A stretch of DNA of 8,305 nt, taken from positions 1-8,305 of the forward strand of contig DRQL01000316.1 in assembly GCA_011371465.1 (NCBI GenBank), read 5' to 3'. Position numbers and translations under genes: made by a program. This document shows positions 1-6,199 of this stretch, piece by piece. Within the stretch, counting starts at the first letter, position 1. Each line of letters opens with the position of its first letter. The notes under the pieces were generated by a model. The model was not told where the DNA came from and ran no database searches. It was given only the letters and a program-made list of their open reading frames with translations. The stretch is from Gammaproteobacteria bacterium. Lineage in GTDB: Bacteria; Pseudomonadota; Gammaproteobacteria; DSM-19610.

Positions 1-43
1 ATCCCTGCGGCAGACGGTCTTGATCGGGCGCTACCGGTTCCAT
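1..43 (-). CDS. Possible start of an unidentified gene (partial, runs off left edge)
   Basis: An ATG at 41-43 (minus strand) is preceded by AGGTGAGG, a good ribosome-binding sequence, and opens 14 codons (MEPVAPDQDRLPQG) without a stop to the window edge. It would continue the minus-strand series after the gene ending at 184. Only 14 residues are visible, so no product can be assigned and it may not be a gene. The 140 bases between it and the next gene hold no clear promoter or terminator. Confidence 0.4.
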   Translation of the reverse strand, partial: MEPVAPDQDRLPQG

Positions 44-183
44 GTCCTCACCTGTGAGCTCGCTCCAAAGTTAACGGGACAGCAGTGGGGAGGGAGACCT
101 GATTACTTGCGTCGTACCGGCGCAGTTCGGACGAATGTATGGCGAGTACATCAGCGCCTCCGCAGCAGGCCGGGTGGATATGG

Positions 184-546
184 CTACACGAAGAAATTAA
201 CGGACTTGCCCCGGGCCCGTTCAGCGATGGCTTCCGGGCGGGTATTATTCAGGTACTGGTGGATAGCGGTGCGGGAAGAGTTGCCGCTATCGCGCTGTTC
301 GTTGGCATACCTGGCCCGGCCCATATTGTGTTCCGCGACAAAGCCGCGCGTGGACTGGTAAGGCGTACGCTCGCGCTGCAACAGCTCTCCCTGCACGACC
401 CGTTCGAAGGACTCACGACTGCGTGGCCGCTGACCGGTCCTGCCCGCGGACTCGACGGCTTCCACGGAAGCAGACGGTCTGATGGTCCTGTTGTGTACCG
501 GGGCTGCCTGCGGGGCAAGCACGACCGGGACTCTGCTGATGTCCAT
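184..546 (-). CDS. Small uncharacterised protein downstream of recR
   Basis: A 120-residue protein that I do not recognise. The N-terminal half (about residues 1-45) is rich in Ala, Pro, Ser and Arg and looks disordered. The second half is richer in charged residues (GELLQRERTPYQSTRGF at 53-69), with a likely helix AIHQYLN near 94-100 and a hydrophobic end, SVNFFV. There is no signal peptide, membrane segment or cysteine. Short gammaproteobacterial proteins of unknown function often combine a disordered N-terminus with a conserved AI..Y helix and an aromatic end; I recall this only loosely. It follows recR on the same strand after 159 bases, so it may be a distal operon member or have its own promoter. 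The ATG at 544-546 has only a weak upstream Shine-Dalgarno sequence, so the start is uncertain. I prefer this frame because its C-terminal half looks protein-like, while the long opposite-strand frame reads as antisense to both this gene and recR. Confidence 0.6.
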   Translation of the reverse strand: MDISRVPVVLAPQAAPVHNRTIRPSASVEAVESAGRTGQRPRSRESFERVVQGELLQRERTPYQSTRGFVAEHNMGRARYANEQRDSGNSSRTAIHQYLNNTRPEAIAERARGKSVNFFV

Positions 547-595
547 TTGCGAGGGCTGTCCTGTGCGTACTATCGACTTAGAGCGCGTGTTCCGG

Positions 596-617
596 GAAAA
601 AGTTTACACCTTTTTTC
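596..617. other. A/T-rich inverted repeat between recR and the small downstream gene
   Basis: GAAAAAG and CTTTTTTC form near-perfect arms around an 8-base loop in the 159-base gap between recR and the gene at 184-546. On the minus strand this could be a weak transcript-end hairpin for recR, but no separate U-tract follows, so it is not a canonical terminator. It could equally be an operator for the downstream gene. The rest of the gap shows no convincing promoter. Confidence 0.3.
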
Positions 618-705
618 AGTCCCCGCACCCTGCCAGAAAACCGTCGAAAACACCCTCTCTGCAGCCGCATCAATCCCTTTTACATCAACAGCTTGGAAGC
701 ACTAC

Positions 706-1320
706 TTAAAACGGCTCATCAGGCTGGAATTCCCGTCGACCGGAGAACGCATGCGCCAGCGTGCCACTGTCGATGTATTCCAGTTCCCCACCCATGGGCA
801 CGCCGTGCGCGATGCGCGTGGTGCGGATACCGTGTGCACGCGCCAGCTCGCTGATGTAGTGGGCGGTGGCCTCACCCTCAACCGTAGGGTTGGTAGCGAG
901 AATCACCTCCTGGAGTTCGCCGCTCGCCAGGCGCCGGTCGAGTCGATCCAGCCCGAGCTGTTCGGGCCCGATACCATCCAGTGGTGACAGGTGCCCCATC
1001 AGCACAAAGTAGCGCCCGCGGAAACTGGTGGCCTGTTCGATGGCGTCAACGTCAACGGGGGTTTCCACAACGCACAGCAGCTTCGCATCACGGCTGTCGC
1101 TGGCACACAGGCTGCAAAGCTCGTGCTCGCACAGGGTACGACACTCCGCACAGTTCGCGACTTCCTCCATGGCCTGCGCCAGCACCCGCGACAACTGCCG
1201 GCCGCCTTCGCGGTCGCGTTCCAGCAGGTGAAACGCCATGCGCTGTGCGGTCTTGTGGCCAACGCCCGGCAGGCACCGCAGTGCATCCATCAACTGGCTG
1301 ATCAGGGGGGACGCGGACAT
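706..1320 (-). CDS. recR: Recombination mediator protein RecR
   Basis: A 204-residue protein of normal RecR length. RecR works with RecO (and RecF) to load RecA onto SSB-coated single-stranded DNA at gaps, acting as a ring-shaped clamp in the cytoplasm. Visible domains in order: an N-terminal helix-hairpin-helix (LRCLPGVGHKTAQRMAFHLL, residues 14-33); a four-cysteine zinc finger (C57-x2-C60 and C69-x2-C72, with an extra C64 inside); a Toprim domain starting at LLCVVETPVDV with its acidic E86; the RecR-typical GHLSPLDGIGPE (109-120); and the conserved Walker-B-like C-terminal stretch GVPMGGELEYID. It starts 9 bases after the ybaB stop and has a weak ribosome-binding site, which suggests translational coupling within dnaX-ybaB-recR. 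Identification is firm. Confidence 0.97.
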   Translation of the reverse strand: MSASPLISQLMDALRCLPGVGHKTAQRMAFHLLERDREGGRQLSRVLAQAMEEVANCAECRTLCEHELCSLCASDSRDAKLLCVVETPVDVDAIEQATSFRGRYFVLMGHLSPLDGIGPEQLGLDRLDRRLASGELQEVILATNPTVEGEATAHYISELARAHGIRTTRIAHGVPMGGELEYIDSGTLAHAFSGRREFQPDEPF

Positions 1321-1329
1321 GGAGGCCGT

Positions 1330-1653
1330 CTAGAACGGCAGCTTCATACCAGCGGGCAGATTGAGGCCCGAAGTCAGGCCCGACATGCGCTCCTGGGTCA
1401 CCGTCTCGACCTTGTGCGCAGCGTCATTGATGGCCGCCGCCACCAGGTCTTCGAGCATGTCCTTGTCTTCACCCACCAGGCTGTCGTCGATCACCACGCG
1501 CCGCGCTTCGTGACGGCCGGTCATGGTGACCTTCACCAGCCCGCCGCCGGACTCGCCGGTCACTTCCAGGTTGGCGATCTCTTCCTGCGCCTTCTGCATA
1601 TTGGCCTGCATTTCCTGGGCCTGCTTCATCAGGTTTCCGATTCCACCTTTCAT
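1330..1653 (-). CDS. ybaB: YbaB/EbfC-family nucleoid-associated protein
   Basis: A 107-residue protein, the usual YbaB size. The family forms small homodimers that bind DNA and belong to the nucleoid; the gene is typically found between dnaX and recR, as here. Seen in the sequence: the N-terminal MKGGIGNLMKQAQEMQANMQ, a long helix with YbaB-type heptad-like KQAQEMQ and KAQEE; the central strand segment with GESGGGLVKVTMTG; and the C-terminal helix ending in the Met/Gly/Pro-rich tail GLNLPAGMKLPF. A longer frame opens at 1719, but the ATG at 1653 is chosen because family alignment begins there and a GAGGTAG ribosome-binding site lies about 8 bases upstream. The upstream extension only overlaps the dnaX 3' end. 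The gap from the dnaX stop is 19 bases. Confidence 0.95.
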   Translation of the reverse strand: MKGGIGNLMKQAQEMQANMQKAQEEIANLEVTGESGGGLVKVTMTGRHEARRVVIDDSLVGEDKDMLEDLVAAAINDAAHKVETVTQERMSGLTSGLNLPAGMKLPF

Positions 1654-1672
1654 GCTTTTTCTACCTCGGTCT

Positions 1673-3271
1673 TCAAGTATCGACGGGGCGGATGCTTTCC
1701 GTGTGCAGGGTCGCATCAAACGCCTTTTGTATGGCCTTTACATTCGGGTCTTCGGTGATCGCTGCCACCGCATCCGCCTGGCGCATCTCGGCACTGCGGC
1801 GCTGTTGCACCGCCGGCGTGTTGTCGGTGCTGTGCTGCGTATCCACTTCCAGCCTGAGCGTACGCTGTAGGCAGTCGCACAGCGATTTTTCCAGCCGTTG
1901 CAGGCGTTCCTTGCTGAACAGCTGCCGGTGATTGCCGTCCAGCACCAGTTGCCAGCAATCGTCACCACGGCGCTGCACCGAACAGTTCATCGCCAGTTCG
2001 CGCAACATGCCCTTGAGCTGCATGGCCTCGATCAACACCGGCCACTCGGCATCCGCGGACACCGCGACCGGCTGCGCGGCAGCCTGCTTCGGTGGCGGCG
2101 GTGCGGCCCTGACCGGGCGTGCGGCCGTGTCCGGTTCCGCGGTCGTCGTCGCTACCGGCCTGGCCGGTGTCGTCACCCTGTCCGTCGTGGCCGGACGAAA
2201 CGCCAGCATACGCAACAGCACCATTTCCAGGCCACCGCGCAGGTCCGGCGCCAGCGGCAAATCACGCCGCCCGATCAGACCGATCTGGTAATACAGCTGC
2301 ACATCTTCGGCCGCCATACGCGCCGCAAGTTCCAGTATCCGGTCGCGTTCTTCCAGGTGTTCGTCCACCGCGTCGGGCAGGGTCTGGGCAATGGCCAGTT
2401 GCTGCAGGGAGGTCAGCAACTCGGCCAGCAGCGCCTCGTAGTCGGGCGCCTGCTGCGACAACTGTTCCACGATCGCCAGCAGTGCGGCACCATCGGCATC
2501 CGCCAGCGCTTCCAGCAAGGCCATGACCTGCCCGCGCTCGATGCTGCCCAGCATGCTGCGCACTTCCGGCTCGTGCACCGCACCGGCACCGAAGGCAATG
2601 GCCTGGTCCAGCAGGCTGAGCGCGTCGCGCATGCTGCCGTCCGCTGCGCGCGCCAGCAGTTGCAGCGCTGCGCTGTCGGTGTCGATTCTTTCCGCCTCCA
2701 GCAGCTGTTGCAGGTGGCCGGTAATGAGCGGCATCGACAGGCGTTTGAGGTTGAACTGCAGGCAGCGCGACAACACGGTGGCCGGCAGCTTCTGCGGATC
2801 GGTGGTGGCCAGCAGGAACTTGACGTGCGGCGGCGGCTCTTCCAGCGTTTTCAACAGCGCATTGAAACTGTGCGCCGACAGCATGTGGACTTCGTCGATC
2901 AGGTAGACCTTGTAACGCGCGCGCGTCGGTGCGTACTGGACATTGTCCAGCAGCTCGCGGGTGTCCTCGACCCTGGTGCGGGAGGCGGCATCCACCTCGA
3001 TCAGGTCCACGCAACGGCCTTCATCGATTTCCACGCAGCTGGAACACTCGCCGCAGGGCTCGGCGCTGACGCCGGTTTCACAATTCAGGGACTTGGCAAA
3101 AATACGCGCCACGGTGGTCTTGCCCACACCACGGGTGCCGGTAAACAGATACGCATGGTGCAGCCGATCGTGCTCCAGCGCGTTGACCAGGGCGCGCAGG
3201 ACGTGTTCCTGGCCCACCATCTCGGCAAACTTGCGCGGCCGCCATTTCCGGGCCAGGACCTGATAACTCAT
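1673..3271 (-). CDS. dnaX: DNA polymerase III tau/gamma subunit (clamp-loader ATPase)
   Basis: A 532-residue DnaX, the ATPase that loads the beta clamp and, as tau, tethers the polymerase core and helicase. Seen: MSYQVLARKWRP start; Walker A GTRGVGKT (45-52); zinc module C64, C73, C76, C79; Walker B VYLIDEVH (123-130, D126-E127); sensor ATTDPQ; SRC with the arginine finger (168-170). After domain III comes an Ala/Pro/Thr-rich linker (about 370-410) and a C-terminal region ending SIRPVDT, typical of the alpha-binding tau tail. At 532 residues it is shorter than E. coli tau (643) because the linker region is short. The E. coli-type A-AAA-AAG slippery heptamer is absent, so a frameshifted gamma product is not evident. 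The start has only a modest GGAAA ribosome-binding site. It leads the ybaB-recR operon, 52 bases after the 4.5S RNA gene. Confidence 0.97.
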   Translation of the reverse strand: MSYQVLARKWRPRKFAEMVGQEHVLRALVNALEHDRLHHAYLFTGTRGVGKTTVARIFAKSLNCETGVSAEPCGECSSCVEIDEGRCVDLIEVDAASRTRVEDTRELLDNVQYAPTRARYKVYLIDEVHMLSAHSFNALLKTLEEPPPHVKFLLATTDPQKLPATVLSRCLQFNLKRLSMPLITGHLQQLLEAERIDTDSAALQLLARAADGSMRDALSLLDQAIAFGAGAVHEPEVRSMLGSIERGQVMALLEALADADGAALLAIVEQLSQQAPDYEALLAELLTSLQQLAIAQTLPDAVDEHLEERDRILELAARMAAEDVQLYYQIGLIGRRDLPLAPDLRGGLEMVLLRMLAFRPATTDRVTTPARPVATTTAEPDTAARPVRAAPPPPKQAAAQPVAVSADAEWPVLIEAMQLKGMLRELAMNCSVQRRGDDCWQLVLDGNHRQLFSKERLQRLEKSLCDCLQRTLRLEVDTQHSTDNTPAVQQRRSAEMRQADAVAAITEDPNVKAIQKAFDATLHTESIRPVDT

Positions 3272-3304
3272 GAAGTTTCCGGTGATTATCTCTTACGGCG
3301 CACC

Positions 3305-3333
3305 AGTATAATGGAGGCGACCCGTACCAGCCA
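3305..3333 (-). promoter_or_regulatory. Candidate dnaX promoter
   Basis: A TATACT -10 element (3305-3310, minus strand) lies about 34 bases upstream of the dnaX start. The matching -35 position (3328-3333, TGGCTG) is poor and falls inside the 3' end of the 4.5S RNA gene. No terminator separates 4.5S from dnaX, so read-through from the ffs promoter is an alternative or additional route. Confidence 0.25.
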
Positions 3334-3419
3334 CACCCCGGCGCCCAGGTCCACTGCTGCGGCTGCTCCCTTCCGGGCCTGACCGGGTTCACAGTTTACT
3401 GTCGCGAGGGGACCGATAC
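3324..3419 (-). ncRNA. ffs: 4.5S signal recognition particle RNA (small bacterial type)
   Basis: On the minus strand this carries the universal SRP domain IV signature: GGTCAGGCCCGGAAGGGAGC followed by AGCC, with the GGAA loop at 3371-3374 and the asymmetric internal loop that binds the M domain of Ffh. The flanks close as a long hairpin: the 5' end GTATCGGTC pairs with the 3' end GGCTGGTAC through nine Watson-Crick or G-U pairs, which sets the ends used here (about 96 bases; a few bases of uncertainty). The RNA forms the SRP with Ffh and targets nascent membrane proteins to FtsY. Placement immediately upstream of dnaX is known in gammaproteobacteria. A 60-residue open frame across this region is a by-product. 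Confidence 0.95.
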
Positions 3420-3436
3420 AGGTCACCATAACGCGT

Positions 3437-3459
3437 AAAAAACCGGCCCTGCCGGCCGG
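3437..3459 (-). terminator. Hairpin plus U6 just upstream of 4.5S RNA
   Basis: On the minus strand CCGGCC, a 5-base loop GGCAG, GGCCGG and then TTTTTT form a textbook intrinsic terminator shape. It points toward ffs and lies between ffs and its best promoter candidate, so it is either an attenuator in the ffs leader or an insulator that stops antisense transcription coming from the tusE side. On the plus strand there is no T-tract. Confidence 0.6.
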
Positions 3460-3466
3460 CGCGGGC

Positions 3467-3475
3467 ATTGTAGCA
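3467..3475 (-). promoter_or_regulatory. Candidate ffs promoter (extended -10 with GC-rich discriminator)
   Basis: TGCTACAAT on the minus strand is an extended -10 (TGn plus TACAAT, 5 of 6 to consensus), followed directly by GCCCGCGCC. GC-rich discriminators of this kind are typical of stringently controlled stable-RNA promoters, which fits a 4.5S RNA gene. The -35 position (TGGCTG) is poor. Initiation would fall near 3459, giving a leader of about 40 bases that RNase P would have to remove. Confidence 0.5.
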
Positions 3476-3554
3476 ACTCATCGCACATTCAGCCATTTGC
3501 CGGTCACCCGGCACCACCAGTGGCGGCCGCGAACCCTGCAATCCGTAACGGAAA

Positions 3555-3583
3555 TAGAAATCCTGGATAATACCTGATAAAAT
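3555..3583 (+). promoter_or_regulatory. Candidate promoter of the tusE-like gene
   Basis: TAGAAA (3555-3560, 4 of 6 to the -35 consensus), a 17-base spacer and TAAAAT (3578-3583, 5 of 6), with TGA immediately before it making an extended -10. Initiation would be near 3590, giving a leader of about 43 bases. The -10 lies inside the IscR-like dyad. Confidence 0.5.
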
Positions 3584-3594
3584 TAGTCAACTAT
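3570..3594. promoter_or_regulatory. IscR type-1-like operator on the tusE promoter
   Basis: A 25-base imperfect palindrome matches the E. coli IscR type-1 consensus as I remember it at 23 of 25 positions. The right half-site TAGTCAACTAT is perfect and the left half (beginning ATACCTGA) deviates at two positions only. IscR with its [2Fe-2S] cluster represses from such sites when iron-sulfur supply is adequate. The site covers the -10 and the expected transcription start of the downstream gene, so repression is the likely effect. Another Rrf2-family regulator could be the true ligand. Confidence 0.6.
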
Positions 3595-3632
3595 TATCGA
3601 GCAGTAACAAAAACGGGAAGGAGCACGTCAAC

Positions 3633-3968
3633 ATGCAAGCAGAAGTAAACGGAAAAGTCATCGAGCTCAGCGAGGCCGGGTGGCTGAACAATCTGGACGA
3701 ATGGAGCGAAGAACTGGCGGTGGAAATCGCCAAAAACGAGAGGATTCCGGAGCTTACCCAGGAACACTGGGACATCATCAACCTGGCGCGGGAATATTTT
3801 CACGACAATGGCACGGTGGCCGAGCCCCGCACTTTTTCCAAGCTGATGAAGAAAAAATACGGCAAGGACCGCAGTGACCAGAAGTACATCTATTCACTCT
3901 TCCCGACCGGGCTGATCAAGTGCGCCAACAAGGTCGCCGGGCTGCCCCGACCGAAAGGCTGCAGTTAG
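3633..3968 (+). CDS. tusE: TusE/DsrC/DsvC-family sulfur-relay protein
   Basis: A 111-residue member of the DsrC/TusE family. TusE accepts persulfide sulfur from TusBCD and passes it to MnmA for tRNA 2-thiouridine; DsrC proteins serve dissimilatory sulfur metabolism. Seen: N-terminal VNGKVIELSEAGWLNNLDEW; the helical core LTQEHWDIINLAREYF (41-56); YIYSLFPTG (85-93); and the flexible C-terminal arm KCANKVAGLPRPKGCS (96-111). The penultimate C110 is the conserved sulfur-carrying cysteine. The second DsrC cysteine position (11 residues before) is N99 here, but a cysteine occurs two residues earlier at C97. AAGGAG (3618-3623) is a strong ribosome-binding site with 9-base spacing. The gene stands alone between its own IscR-like regulated promoter and a terminator, and no dsrAB or tusBCD is visible. 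TusE is the likelier role, but a different sulfur-trafficking function is possible. Confidence 0.9.
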   Translation: MQAEVNGKVIELSEAGWLNNLDEWSEELAVEIAKNERIPELTQEHWDIINLAREYFHDNGTVAEPRTFSKLMKKKYGKDRSDQKYIYSLFPTGLIKCANKVAGLPRPKGCS

Positions 3969-4012
3969 CAGCCCGGTTCACGACTGGATCCAGGTGTTCA
4001 CAGGACACTGGC

Positions 4013-4042
4013 AAGGCCCCTCCTCCCCGGGGGGCCTTTTTT
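4013..4042 (+). terminator. Rho-independent terminator after tusE
   Basis: AAGGCCCC pairs with GGGGCCTT around a 10-base C-rich loop and runs into TTTTTT, 44 bases after the tusE stop on the same strand. It makes tusE a single-gene transcript. Confidence 0.88.
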
Positions 4043-4066
4043 ATCCGGCAAAAGACCCGGATCTGC

Positions 4067-4105
4067 CCTGGCCAGCCGCTGCGGTTCACCGGCCAGGCTG
4101 TTTTT
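4067..4105 (+). terminator. Possible second hairpin terminator
   Basis: CCTGGCC (4067-4073) and GGCCAGG (4091-4097) form a perfect 7-base-pair stem with a 17-base loop, followed by CTG and TTTTT. The T-run is offset by three bases, so it is weaker than the preceding terminator and may act as a backup or insulator before the diguanylate cyclase gene. Confidence 0.35.
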
Positions 4106-4143
4106 GATGCTCCCGGGCTGATGCCCTAAACTCAGTCACTGGT

Positions 4144-4149
4144 TACTAT
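4144..4149 (+). promoter_or_regulatory. Weak candidate -10 for the diguanylate cyclase gene
   Basis: TACTAT (5 of 6 to the -10 consensus) ends 13 bases before the ATG at 4163. No good -35 is seen. If it is used, transcription would begin only a few bases before the start codon, consistent with the lack of a Shine-Dalgarno sequence there. Confidence 0.25.
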
Positions 4150-4162
4150 TGCCTGCAAAACA

Positions 4163-5068
4163 ATGAATGTCGAACTGGTCAGGTTTTTTCAGGAACAGAA
4201 AGAATCACTGGATATGATTCTCGATCTTATCCCGGTACCGGTATTTACCAAGGATAAAGAAGGCCGCTACCTCAGCTGCAATACCGCATTTGAAGAGTTC
4301 ATTGGCGTATCCCGCCGGAAGCTGATGGGCAAAGGCGTGTATGACCTGTGGCCCGGGCCGCAGGCCGATATCTACCATGCCAAGGATAAGGAACTTTTTG
4401 ACAACCCCGGGATACAGATCTATGAAACCAGTGTAATCACAACCTCCGGCAGCGAGACCTCGGTGCAGTTCCACAAGGCGACGTTTCTGGACGCAAAAGG
4501 GCAGGTCGCCGGTTTGCTCGGCGTGATATTCGATCGCACCAAAGAGAAAACCCTTGAGAACAAGCTAAAACACCTGGCTCTCGTCGATACACTTACAGGA
4601 TTACGTAACCGCCGCGCGGGGATCGAAGCAGTAAACCGCCTGATTTCAGAAAGCGCCAGGAAGCAACGGGCCTTCAGCATGGCGATGATGGATATCGATC
4701 ATTTCAAAAAAATCAACGACACCTGGGGACATGCCGGCGGTGACCGGGTGCTGGAATCCGTGCAGGGGATCTGCAAAGGGATCCTGCGCGAATATGACTT
4801 CATATTCAGGTATGGCGGAGAAGAATTCATGCTTTGTTTTCCTGATTCACACAGCGAGGAAACCCGGGAGATCGCTGAACGATTGCGAACCGCATTTGAA
4901 AGCAGCCCGATAGTCGTCGGCGGGGAAGATTCCGTACAGGTCACTGTAAGTATAGGCATCGCCTCCTACCCGGAGCACGGCGATGACGTGGAAGACCTGA
5001 CCCGGGCCTGTGATTCAGCACTGTATGCCGCAAAACACAGCGGTCGCAACCGCGTCAGACTGGCATAA
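4163..5068 (+). CDS. PAS-GGDEF diguanylate cyclase
   Basis: A 301-residue soluble protein predicted to make cyclic di-GMP from two GTP. An N-terminal PAS domain (about 16-125) begins ILDLIPVPVFTKDKEGRYLS and is joined by a short helical linker (TKEKTLENKLKHLALVD) to a GGDEF domain. The GGDEF domain shows DTLTGLRNRR (142-151), MDIDHFKKIND (176-186, metal and nucleotide binding), the active-site GGEEF (218-222) and the product-inhibition I-site RxxD (R209-D212) placed five residues before it. The enzyme should therefore be active and feedback-inhibited. There is no signal peptide, membrane segment or EAL domain. The PAS ligand cannot be read from sequence. The ATG at 4163 has no ribosome-binding site; the next ATG (4214) is no better, and both leave the PAS core intact. 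It is followed after 60 bases by a same-strand membrane hydrolase gene with no terminator between. Confidence 0.95.
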   Translation: MNVELVRFFQEQKESLDMILDLIPVPVFTKDKEGRYLSCNTAFEEFIGVSRRKLMGKGVYDLWPGPQADIYHAKDKELFDNPGIQIYETSVITTSGSETSVQFHKATFLDAKGQVAGLLGVIFDRTKEKTLENKLKHLALVDTLTGLRNRRAGIEAVNRLISESARKQRAFSMAMMDIDHFKKINDTWGHAGGDRVLESVQGICKGILREYDFIFRYGGEEFMLCFPDSHSEETREIAERLRTAFESSPIVVGGEDSVQVTVSIGIASYPEHGDDVEDLTRACDSALYAAKHSGRNRVRLA

Positions 5069-5128
5069 TGCACCATGAACCGCTCCTGAATCCTGCAGCG
5101 CGGCACGGCAGCTGAAGCCGGCCCTTGA

Positions 5129-6199
5129 ATGGACACCCTGACGCACGCACTGCTGGGTGCGCTGGCCGTGCGGGCTGCCTTCCCCGCCGCGCGCTCCCGG
5201 CAAGCACTAACCGATCGGCAACGCATGGCCGTGGGCGCTATCGCGGGGGCCTTCCCGGACATCGACTACGTTGCTTCCTGGGTCGATCCGGTCGTTTACA
5301 TGACACTATGGCACCGGGGCATCACCCATTCCTTTGTGCTGCTGCCACTGTGGGCGCTACTGGTGGGCGTGCTGCTGGCATGGCTGTTCAAACAGCATCG
5401 GGCCTGGCCCTTTACCAGCCTGCTGGCCGGTGTAGCCATCCTGTCACATATCCTGGCTGACCTGATCACGGTGTTCGGTACCCAGGTACTGGCCCCGCTG
5501 TCCGGCTGGCGCGCCAGCACTGGAACGACTTTTATTATCGACCCCTGGTTCTCGGCCATCGTGCTGGCGGGTTTCATAGCAGGGCTGAGCGGAAAAATGC
5601 GGCGGCTGCCGCGTATCAGCCTGACCTTGCTGGCGGCCTATATCGGTTTCCAGGGCCTGCTCAAGCACCAGGCCCTGTCACTGGCGGATCAGCGAATAGC
5701 GCAGGAGGACCTGGGCGATGCCAGCGCGACGGCGCTGCCGCAACCGGCTTCTCCTTTCAACTGGAAACTGGTTATCCGGGATGGCGACCGTTACGAGGTG
5801 GCGTATGTAAACCTGGCCGGTGGTTACAGAACGGACGGCACCGGAGAGGGATTCTGGAACGGCATATTCACCACCTACCGGGCAGCGGACAAACTGGCCT
5901 GGAAAACATACCGACGCTTCGGCGACCACCACAGTGACTATATCCGTACACTCTGGGAAAACCCGCAGCTGGATTACTTCCGGCGATTTGCCGAATTCCC
6001 GGTGCTGTACCGGATCGATAACCGCAGCGACAGCCACTGCGTATGGTTTACCGACATGCGCTATGTCCTTCCCTATATGACGCCGCCCTTTCGCTACGGG
6101 CTGTGCCGGGACAGACCTTCAGCCGCCTGGAAAATGAAACGGCTCAGGAGTAACAACCCGGGCCCGATCAGACACTCCCCTGCAGGAGTTGTCCCCTGA
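5129..6199 (+). CDS. YdjM-family inner-membrane metal-dependent hydrolase
   Basis: A 356-residue membrane protein of the YdjM/PF04307 family (predicted metal-dependent hydrolases, substrate unknown). The family metal-ligand motifs are all present: N-terminal MDTLTHALLG (H6), FPDID (D44, D46), HRGITHS (H62, H67), SHILAD (H107, D111) and the DPW at 138-140. Hydrophobic segments near 68-88, 97-115, 141-154 and 164-177 should cross the inner membrane. A soluble C-terminal domain from about 195 is rich in aromatic residues and is usual for the long form of the family. The ATG at 5129 begins exactly at the conserved motif; the ribosome-binding site is poor. The last residues (SPAGVVP) and the stop codon lie inside a REP-like element, so the 3' end may have been altered. 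It is probably co-transcribed with the diguanylate cyclase gene. No LexA-type box was seen upstream. Confidence 0.9.
   Translation: MDTLTHALLGALAVRAAFPAARSRQALTDRQRMAVGAIAGAFPDIDYVASWVDPVVYMTLWHRGITHSFVLLPLWALLVGVLLAWLFKQHRAWPFTSLLAGVAILSHILADLITVFGTQVLAPLSGWRASTGTTFIIDPWFSAIVLAGFIAGLSGKMRRLPRISLTLLAAYIGFQGLLKHQALSLADQRIAQEDLGDASATALPQPASPFNWKLVIRDGDRYEVAYVNLAGGYRTDGTGEGFWNGIFTTYRAADKLAWKTYRRFGDHHSDYIRTLWENPQLDYFRRFAEFPVLYRIDNRSDSHCVWFTDMRYVLPYMTPPFRYGLCRDRPSAAWKMKRLRSNNPGPIRHSPAGVVP

Noticed and set aside
11..481. CAGACGGTCT occurring twice (11-20 and 471-480), the second as part of a palindrome
   Set aside because: It is a ten-base match in GC-rich DNA, one copy lies inside a coding region, and there is no third copy or spacing pattern; treated as chance.
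545..617. A flagellar sigma-28 or ECF promoter upstream of the small gene (TAAACTTT, GGAAC and GTCGATAG are present)
   Set aside because: The spacings between the half-matches do not fit either consensus.
139..987. A 282-codon open frame on the plus strand
   Set aside because: It lies antisense to recR and the small downstream gene. RecR is certain on the minus strand, and the antisense product shows no recognisable domain.
991..1758. A 255-codon plus-strand open frame opposite recR, ybaB and the dnaX end
   Set aside because: It spans three genes in antisense and has no independent support.
1898..3382. A 494-codon plus-strand open frame opposite dnaX
   Set aside because: Its product is unusually rich in His, Gln and Arg, as expected from reading the complement of a GC-rich gene. 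DnaX is unambiguous on the other strand.
3389..3586. A minus-strand open frame reading FYFRYGLQGSRPPLVV and then into the 4.5S RNA gene
   Set aside because: It looks somewhat protein-like but has no upstream start codon, covers the ffs promoter and IscR-like site, and ends inside the 4.5S RNA.
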